From: Ectothiorhodospiraceae bacterium
GTDB lineage: Bacteria > Pseudomonadota > Gammaproteobacteria > HK1
Direction of reading: 5' to 3'
Assembly: GCA_024234875.1 (NCBI GenBank)
Contig: JACKNM010000004.1
Coordinates: 437,481-501,480 of the forward strand
Length of the DNA stretch: 64,000 nt
The notes under the pieces were generated by a model. The model was not told where the DNA came from and did no database searches. It saw only the letters and a list, made by a program, of their open reading frames with translations. This document shows, piece by piece, positions 59,334-64,000 of this stretch; position 1 is the first letter of the stretch; every line of letters begins with the position of its first letter. Made by a program: the position numbers and the translations under genes.

Positions 59334-59945
59334 TCAGGGGGCGTCGATCGGCCGCCATCCCTGCGCCGCGCTCGGCGGGTCGAGCGTGAACTGGAAGTAG
59401 TTGCCGCCTCCATTGGCCGGCTGGTCCCAGCGACGGCTGATCGACTCACCCCGGAGATGACACCACAGCAGCGTCCCGACCGCACCGTGGGAGACGACGA
59501 CGACCGCGCCGGCGGAGGCGTCACCGCGCATCAGGCGGGACACGGCGGAGACGATGCGCGCTTGCGCGTCGCAGGCACGCTCCCAGCCCCGCACCGAGCG
59601 CTCGGGACTGGCGAAGAACGCGTCGGCGACGCGCTCGAACTCAGGTGGCGGCAGGAACCCCGTCGCCGAGCGGTCGTTCTCCCCGAGCTCGGGCACCTGG
59701 ACCGGGGACAGGCCGAGAGCCTCCGCCCAGATCTCCGCGCCATCGACCGCCTTGCGCTCGGTGCTGCAGTAGATCGCGGACACCTCGGCGAGCCACGGCA
59801 GGCCGAGCCCGGCGCGCATCCGGTCACGTCCGAGTGCCGAGAGCGGCCAGCGCGGCACCGGGACGTCCGCGCTCACCACGACGTTCGGGTGGGTGACGAA
59901 GTAACCGACCCGCCCGGCAGGACCACTGATCGGCGAACGCGTCAC
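59334..59945 (-). CDS. Histidine-phosphatase-superfamily protein with atypical RHG motif
   Basis: 203 residues from GTG 59945, overlapping the lyase stop (GTGA). Phosphoglycerate-mutase-like fold: YFVTHPNVVV at the N-terminus, PLSALGRDRM, IYCSTERKAVDGAEIWAE, a central Glu (ELGENDRS) and VVVVSHGAVGTLLW. The motif normally R-H-G reads T-H-P: the catalytic His is kept but the phosphate-binding Arg and Gly are not. The second His (SHG) and STERKA Arg are present. It may be a weak or specialised phosphatase. Confidence 0.82.
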   Translation of the reverse strand: MTRSPISGPAGRVGYFVTHPNVVVSADVPVPRWPLSALGRDRMRAGLGLPWLAEVSAIYCSTERKAVDGAEIWAEALGLSPVQVPELGENDRSATGFLPPPEFERVADAFFASPERSVRGWERACDAQARIVSAVSRLMRGDASAGAVVVVSHGAVGTLLWCHLRGESISRRWDQPANGGGNYFQFTLDPPSAAQGWRPIDAP

Positions 59946-61291
59946 GGCCGCCGAGCCGCGAGAAGGCGGCGGACCATCTCCGGTGCCTCACCGAGGTAGT
60001 TGACCGGATCCACCAGGCGATCGAGGGCCGCGGCATCGAGCACGCGGGTGATCGACGGTTCCGACCCCAGAACCTCGCGGAAGGATCGTCCCCCGCTCAA
60101 CGCCTCACGGCAGCACCGATAGACCACTTCGTGCGCGTGCTGACGGCCGAGCACCGGCGCGAGCCCCATCATGACCGCCTCGGCCACGATCAGGCCGTCG
60201 CTCGCGGCGAGCGAGCGACGCATCGCCTCCGGCCGTACCTCCAGCCCCTCCAAGGCCTCGCGCGCGGCCCGCAGCCCGCCCGACGCGACGACGAACGCGG
60301 TCGGCATCGCCTGCCATTCGACGTGCCACTGCCCGGTCGCCCGCTCGTGGTCCTGGACCATCGCGTCGAGCATCGCCGAGTGCTGCTCGCGCACGATCTT
60401 CGCCGCCGCCACCATCATCTCGCTGGCGATGGGATTGCGCTTCTGCGGCATGGTCGAGCTCGCGCCGCGGCCGGGGACGAAGGGCTCGAGGACCTCGCCG
60501 ATCTCGGTTTGCATCATCAACGAGATGTCGTAGCCGATCTTGCCGAGCGTGGCGCAGACCAGGGCAAGGAAGCCGGTCACCTCGGCGAAGCCGTCGCGTG
60601 CCGTGTGCCAGGTGATGTCCGGAACCCCGAGCGAGAGCTCGCGGGCCAGCCCGGCCTGGGTCACGAGCCCGTTGCCGCCGAGCGACGCCAGCGTGCCGGC
60701 CGCGCCGGAGAACGACACCACCTCCACCCGCGGCCGCAGCTCCCCGAGCCGCCGCCGGTGACGGTCGATGCCGCCGAGCCAGCAGGCGGCCTTGTAGCCG
60801 AACGAGATCGGCAGCGCGTGCTGGAGGTGGGTGCGTCCGGGCATCGGGGTCCGTGCGTGCGTCTCGGCCAGTCGCGCGAGCGCCGCGGCAACCGCATCGA
60901 GATCGCGGGCAACCAGGTCCAGCGCATCGCGAACCTGGAGCACGTCGGCGGTGTCCATGATGTCCTGCGTCGTGGCGCCCCAGTGGGCGTACTGACCCAG
61001 CCCATCCGGGACGCGCTCGGCGAGCTGCTCGACCAGGGGGAGAATCGGATACCCGACGATCTCGGTGCGCTCGCGAAGGCGTGGCCAGTCGAGCTCCATC
61101 GCACGCACCGCCGCGGTGATCGCGTCGGCCGCGGCCGCCGGGATCAAACCCAGCTCGGCCTGGGCGCGGGCCAGGGCGGCCTCGACCTCGAGATAGCGGG
61201 CGACGAGCGCCTCGTCGTCGAACAGGGCGCGCATCTCCTCGCGCCCGAACATCTCGCCGAAGAGACCGCTTCGTATCACCAGCGACGGCAT
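59942..61291 (-). CDS. Lyase, 3-carboxy-cis,cis-muconate cycloisomerase (PcaB)/adenylosuccinate lyase family
   Basis: 449 residues from ATG 61291. Fumarase/aspartase superfamily: HWGATTQDIMDTADVLQ, GRTHLQHALPISFGYK, and the signature loop GASSTMPQKRNPI near residue 275. Length (about 450) and the MPGRTHLQHALP wording favour the PcaB/CMLE branch over purine adenylosuccinate lyase. It would make or break a C-N or C-O bond next to a carboxylate. Neighbours (cupin, nitrilase) suggest catabolism of an aromatic or nitrogen compound rather than purine synthesis. Confidence 0.87.
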   Translation of the reverse strand: MPSLVIRSGLFGEMFGREEMRALFDDEALVARYLEVEAALARAQAELGLIPAAAADAITAAVRAMELDWPRLRERTEIVGYPILPLVEQLAERVPDGLGQYAHWGATTQDIMDTADVLQVRDALDLVARDLDAVAAALARLAETHARTPMPGRTHLQHALPISFGYKAACWLGGIDRHRRRLGELRPRVEVVSFSGAAGTLASLGGNGLVTQAGLARELSLGVPDITWHTARDGFAEVTGFLALVCATLGKIGYDISLMMQTEIGEVLEPFVPGRGASSTMPQKRNPIASEMMVAAAKIVREQHSAMLDAMVQDHERATGQWHVEWQAMPTAFVVASGGLRAAREALEGLEVRPEAMRRSLAASDGLIVAEAVMMGLAPVLGRQHAHEVVYRCCREALSGGRSFREVLGSEPSITRVLDAAALDRLVDPVNYLGEAPEMVRRLLAARRP

Positions 61292-61332
61292 CGACTCGTC
61301 CTCCACCGGGCAACGCGGGCCCGGTCGACCGC

Positions 61333-61815
61333 TCAGTAGGGACGGCCGTCCTTGTGCAGGAACTGCCAATGCCCCGACGCGTCGAGGACCGCCTGGATGT
61401 CGTCGTCCGGGTAGCTCGCCGAATCCCCGGCGCCGCGATCCCCGATCTCGAGGTAGACGACCTCGTCAGCCGATCTGTTGACCAGGTGATGCCCGTTGCC
61501 CGCGCCGGCGGCGAAGCCCGCGCACATGCCCGGCCCGAGCAAGGTCTCGCCCTCGTCGGTCACCAGGGTCGGGGCGCCAGCGAGAATGTAGACGAACTCG
61601 TCCTGGCGGGAATGTGCGTGGCGCAGCGCCGACATCGCCCCCGGCGCAAGCCGCGTCAGATTGACCCCGAAATTCTTCAGGCCGAAGACGTCACCGAGCT
61701 GACGCTTCTCGCGGCCCGTCATGCGGGACGCGAACGGCTCCGGGTAGGTCGAGGGCTTCGCGCGCGGGGCAACCGCGGAGGCCAGCATGGCGATGGGCTT
61801 GCTCGCGTCCGACAT
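61333..61815 (-). CDS. Cupin-domain protein
   Basis: 160 residues from ATG 61815 (GGAGG about 6 nt upstream). Single cupin: motif 1 LRHAHSRQDEFVYILAGAPTL (His/His/Glu metal site), motif 2 GPGMCAGFAAGAGNGHHLVN with its His. Similar about 160-residue cupins are common near catabolic genes, with unproven function. It lies 41 nt before the lyase gene. Confidence 0.87.
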   Translation of the reverse strand: MSDASKPIAMLASAVAPRAKPSTYPEPFASRMTGREKRQLGDVFGLKNFGVNLTRLAPGAMSALRHAHSRQDEFVYILAGAPTLVTDEGETLLGPGMCAGFAAGAGNGHHLVNRSADEVVYLEIGDRGAGDSASYPDDDIQAVLDASGHWQFLHKDGRPY

Positions 61816-61883
61816 CGAACCTCCTTTCGGGCGTGGCTCGCCCGTACGACCGAACAGCAGCACCGGGTGAGCGGTGCACACTC

Positions 61884-62678
61884 CTAGGCTTCTCGATAAC
61901 GCTCCGGTGCAAGGCGCCCGGCCAGTCGCCCGGTCGCCGCGGCCGGGTCGATCGCGGCCACCAGGACCCCGGGCTCACCGTAGGGCAGGTGCGCGACGCA
62001 AACCCCGGTGGGGTCGATGAGGCTGGTGGCCGCTTCCTGATACGCGAGCCCGTAGTTGACGCTCGCGAAGTAGATCGTGTTCTCCAATCCGCGGCACATC
62101 ATCGCCTTCTCGTAGTAGGGCGCAGCCGGCGAGCCCCACTCGCTGAGGCGAACACCGGCGCGGTGGCTGCCCGTGTGGCTCGGATGAAACACCACCTTCG
62201 CCCCTCGCACGGCCGCCCAGCGAACCGTCTCCGGGTAGCGCCACCCCTCGTGACAGATCGCGACACCGAAGCGCAGACCACCGATCTCGAACATGCTCCG
62301 CGTGTCGCCAGGCACGTAGTGCGCATCCTCGCTCGGGTCGAGCTGATTCTTGGTCTGCGAACCGACGACCGCTCCAGTCGGCGCCACCACCAGAGCGACG
62401 ATCTGGCGCCCGGCGGACACGATCCGCTCCATGCCGAGAATCAACCCGATCCGGTGCTCGCGGGCCAGACCACGCGCCGCCTCGACGACCCGCCGCTCGT
62501 CCGCCGCACCGTAGGCCGGAACATCGATGTCGACCCCGCGCAGGCCCGGAAGATAGGCCTCCGGGAAGCAGACCATGGCGGCACCACCCTCGGCGGCCTC
62601 GGCGGTGGCGCGCGCGACGTGAGCCAACCCATCGTCGACCGACTCGGCAACCGGCGGCGAGGCAAGACCGATGCGCAC
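61884..62678 (-). CDS. Carbon-nitrogen hydrolase (nitrilase superfamily amidase)
   Basis: 264 residues from GTG 62678. The Glu-Lys-Cys triad is complete: Glu40 (VCFPEAYLPG), Lys110 (SQTKNQLD) and Cys142 (AICHEGWRYPE). Length fits aliphatic amidases, carbamoylases and omega-amidase-like enzymes rather than true nitrilases. It hydrolyses an amide or N-carbamoyl group, releasing ammonia. First gene of the minus-strand run that continues with cupin and lyase. Confidence 0.91.
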   Translation of the reverse strand: MRIGLASPPVAESVDDGLAHVARATAEAAEGGAAMVCFPEAYLPGLRGVDIDVPAYGAADERRVVEAARGLAREHRIGLILGMERIVSAGRQIVALVVAPTGAVVGSQTKNQLDPSEDAHYVPGDTRSMFEIGGLRFGVAICHEGWRYPETVRWAAVRGAKVVFHPSHTGSHRAGVRLSEWGSPAAPYYEKAMMCRGLENTIYFASVNYGLAYQEAATSLIDPTGVCVAHLPYGEPGVLVAAIDPAAATGRLAGRLAPERYREA

Positions 62679-62846
62679 GTGCGCTCACTCCAGACGGTGG
62701 ACGGCGACCGGACGGGCCCGACGCCCGGCGGCCGTGAGCAAGCTTACGCCACCACCACGACCGTTACCCGCGCCCGAGCCACTTCCGATGCCACCAAGTC
62801 GTCGAGCACCACGTCGCGGCGGGCACCAACCGGAAAATGGGGTTCC

Positions 62847-63104
62847 TCAGCGCCGCCCCGCACTCAGCGTGCGGTGGACATAGAGCAGCCCCACCGCCCC
62901 GAGCACCGCCAGCCCGATGCTTCCGAGATTGAATCCGGTGATTGTCCCGAACCCGGCAACCGAGCCGACGAACCCACCGACGACGGCGCCGCCGATCCCG
63001 AGAAGCGTCGTGACCAGCAACCCTTTCGGATCGGGCCCGGGCATGATCCAGCGCGCAATCGCCCCGACCAACAAGCCCATCAACAACCACGACAACAAGC
63101 CCAT
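62847..63104 (-). CDS. GlsB/YeaQ/YmgE family small membrane protein
   Basis: 85 residues from ATG 63104 (GTG 63107 is adjacent). Three glycine-rich hydrophobic helices with LSWLLMGLLVGAIARWIMPG, DPKGLLVTTLLGIGGAVVGG and a final helix. This transglycosylase-associated-protein family (general stress, YeaQ) is about 82-90 residues. Function is unknown in detail. A single gene with its own ribosome site GGAG. Confidence 0.9.
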   Translation of the reverse strand: MGLLSWLLMGLLVGAIARWIMPGPDPKGLLVTTLLGIGGAVVGGFVGSVAGFGTITGFNLGSIGLAVLGAVGLLYVHRTLSAGRR

Positions 63105-63199
63105 CACATGCTCCGACCTTCAGCCCGCCCCTGACGCCCGGGCGAGCGGCGCTTGCCAGTCCGCTGCAGCGACAAAGTACACGTCCCTACCCATCTCCC

Positions 63200-63544
63200 T
63201 CAGCGGCTCATGTAGGACGAGAAATCTCGATGTATCGCCCAGACCAGCCGCAGCATCCTGCTCAGGACCGTATGGTGCGCACGGGCTAGAGTAGCCTCGA
63301 CACTGCGCTCCCTGGGATGGTGGCCCTCGTGCTTACCAACGAGGTTCTTCAGAATCTGGAAATTCTCTCGAACTCCCCCTTCCGCTGGAAGGGATTCCGG
63401 ACCCAGCTGGAAGAACTCGCGGTCAATCCGGCCGAGTCGCTCTCTCATCGGCCCGGGAGAACAGCAAAGCGTTTCGAGAGCTTCGATGGTAAGCGTATAA
63501 GCGCGGCTGTACTTGAGAATGCTTTCGTCCGGGGCGCTCAACAT
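63200..63544 (-). CDS. Hypothetical protein in less GC-rich DNA
   Basis: 114 residues from ATG 63544, with AAGGAG 4-5 nt upstream, the best ribosome site in this stretch. The protein is charged and helical: SRAYTLTIEALETLCCSPG, LVGKHEGHHPRERSVEATLARAHHTVLSRM and a final IHRDFSSYMSR (each quoted in part). It resembles no family I know. Codon use is visibly more relaxed at third positions than in the rest of the window, and an attC-like site lies upstream, so it may be an integron cassette gene. Confidence 0.65.
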   Translation of the reverse strand: MLSAPDESILKYSRAYTLTIEALETLCCSPGPMRERLGRIDREFFQLGPESLPAEGGVRENFQILKNLVGKHEGHHPRERSVEATLARAHHTVLSRMLRLVWAIHRDFSSYMSR

Positions 63545-63696
63545 TTTGCTCCTTGCGGTTGGTGTGTCGCTCGTCCAAGGGACGATAGTCGAGACGAGCC
63601 CTGGGTTTGGCCTTCGACGGGTCCGCCTCCGAGCATTGCCCATCCGGATCCGATGAAGCACAGCGTTGGCGCTTGTCGATCAGTGGCGCTGCTGAC

Positions 63697-63791
63697 GTGC
63701 AACGATGAGCTCAGCCGCACTTGAAGGCGAAGGAGTGAAGCGGCAGCGAAACGACTGAGCGGTCAAGCGCGGCTGCAGCGACTGGTTAGGC
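63697..63791 (-). repeat. attC-like recombination site (integron cassette)
   Basis: On the minus strand the site starts with GCCTAAC (63791-63785), an exact RYYYAAC core box that contains the stop codon of the HigA gene. It ends with GTTGCAC (63703-63697), an imperfect partner box. Inside, GCCGCGCTTGA (63773-63763) pairs with TCAAGTGCGGC (63724-63714) over 11 bp with one G-T pair. Size (95 bp) is in the attC range. The outer L boxes pair poorly, so the call is tentative. Confidence 0.42.
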
Positions 63792-64000
63792 GGCGAACTC
63801 AACGGACTTGACCTTTGACAGGTTCACCGACTTCTTGGCCTGCCAAAAATCATAGCTCTGCTGCATTGCGAGCCAGCTTTCCGGCGACCGTCCGAGTGCC
63901 TTCGACAGCCTCAGCGCCATCTCCGGGCTGACACCGCTTCTCCCGTTCACAACTCGCGCAAGGGTCGATGGCGACACACCCAGATTCTCAGCCAGCGTCC
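63786..64000 (-). CDS. higA: HigA-type antitoxin (XRE family), 5' end beyond window
   Basis: 71 C-terminal residues are visible; the gene starts beyond the right edge. An XRE helix-turn-helix is readable: LAENLGVSPSTLARVVNGRS, then GVSPEMALRLSKALGRSPESW and LAMQQSYDFWQAK, the standard HigA C-terminus. It would neutralise a HigB ribosome-dependent RNase, usually encoded just upstream, outside the window. Its stop codon sits in an attC-like core box, and higBA cassettes are common in chromosomal integrons. Confidence 0.88.
   Translation of the reverse strand, partial: TLAENLGVSPSTLARVVNGRSGVSPEMALRLSKALGRSPESWLAMQQSYDFWQAKKSVNLSKVKSVEFAA

Noticed and set aside
63120..63194. A 24-codon minus-strand frame (MGRDVYFVAAADWQ...) between the hypothetical gene and the GlsB gene
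   Set aside because: Too short, no homologue recognised and it lies over the suspected remnant of a recombination site; GGGAG upstream alone is not enough.
1..64000. tRNA, rRNA, riboswitch or CRISPR features
   Set aside because: I scanned the intergenic regions, all shorter than about 250 bases, and saw no cloverleaf-like T-arm consensus, rRNA-like stretch or regularly spaced repeats; a covariance-model search would be decisive.

Overview
The window is 64 kb of very GC-rich DNA (about 70% by eye) and is almost completely coding. No gap between genes exceeds about 250 bases. I see no rRNA, tRNA or CRISPR array. Gene content points to a heterotrophic member of the Pseudomonadota: DctP/Q/M and TAXI-type TRAP transporters, an opp/dpp-type ABC importer, CaiB-type CoA transferase, RluE-type pseudouridine synthase, FecR/OmpA proteins and GGDEF signalling. 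I cannot fix the class. GTG and TTG starts, and ATGA/GTGA start-stop overlaps, are common, so many genes are translationally coupled.

Left part (1-17.2 kb). A nine-gene minus-strand operon runs from a peptide-type binding protein (10348) through two permeases and two ATPases to an alpha/beta hydrolase, a creatininase-family amidohydrolase, a fumarate-reductase-like flavoprotein and an AMP-forming acyl-CoA ligase that runs off the left edge. It reads as import followed by hydrolysis, oxidation and CoA activation of one unknown compound. Then follow a HAD phosphatase, a luciferase-like flavin monooxygenase (LLM), and a coupled plus-strand operon: cyclic-diphosphoglycerate-synthetase-like GTPase, carbamate kinase, DehI-like protein and CoA transferase.

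Centre (17.3-45.5 kb). The most notable object is a 72-residue SelW/Rdx-type protein at 17326-17544 (minus). Its CxxU motif needs an in-frame UGA read as selenocysteine, and a bacterial-SECIS-like stem-loop lies at the right distance downstream. Next come a DUF3047 protein, a second LLM protein, a class III nucleotide cyclase, a racemase/cycloisomerase-DctPQM operon, RluE, RidA, and a TAXI-TRAP set (binding protein, fused DctQM, UspA). These are followed by an SDR, two more LLM proteins, a FAD reductase, a TetR regulator divergent from an NmrA-like reductase with two matching 15-bp palindromes, a molybdopterin oxidoreductase, an MFS transporter, a FAD/GcvT fusion with a Cys-rich partner, and a FadN-type beta-oxidation fusion.

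Right part (45.7-64 kb). A 1126-residue protein joins two cyclic-nucleotide-binding domains, a rhodanese domain and about 700 residues of coiled coil. Directly behind it lie a PAS histidine kinase, a receiver and a receiver-GGDEF-degenerate EAL protein. Further on are a CDP-archaeol-synthase-family protein, a phosphoesterase, an RsbW-like ATPase, FecR and OmpA proteins, and an Xre-MbcA/RES toxin-antitoxin pair whose two genes are separated by a roughly 180-bp insertion with inverted-repeat ends. A minus-strand metabolic run follows (nitrilase, cupin, PcaB-like lyase, histidine phosphatase, carbonic anhydrase, small secreted protein). The last 0.8 kb is less GC-rich, holds an attC-like site and a HigA-type antitoxin cut by the right edge, and resembles integron-cassette DNA.

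A recurring layout: each of the three binding-protein genes (8795, 22733, 26408) is followed by a strong GC-rich hairpin before the next transporter gene.
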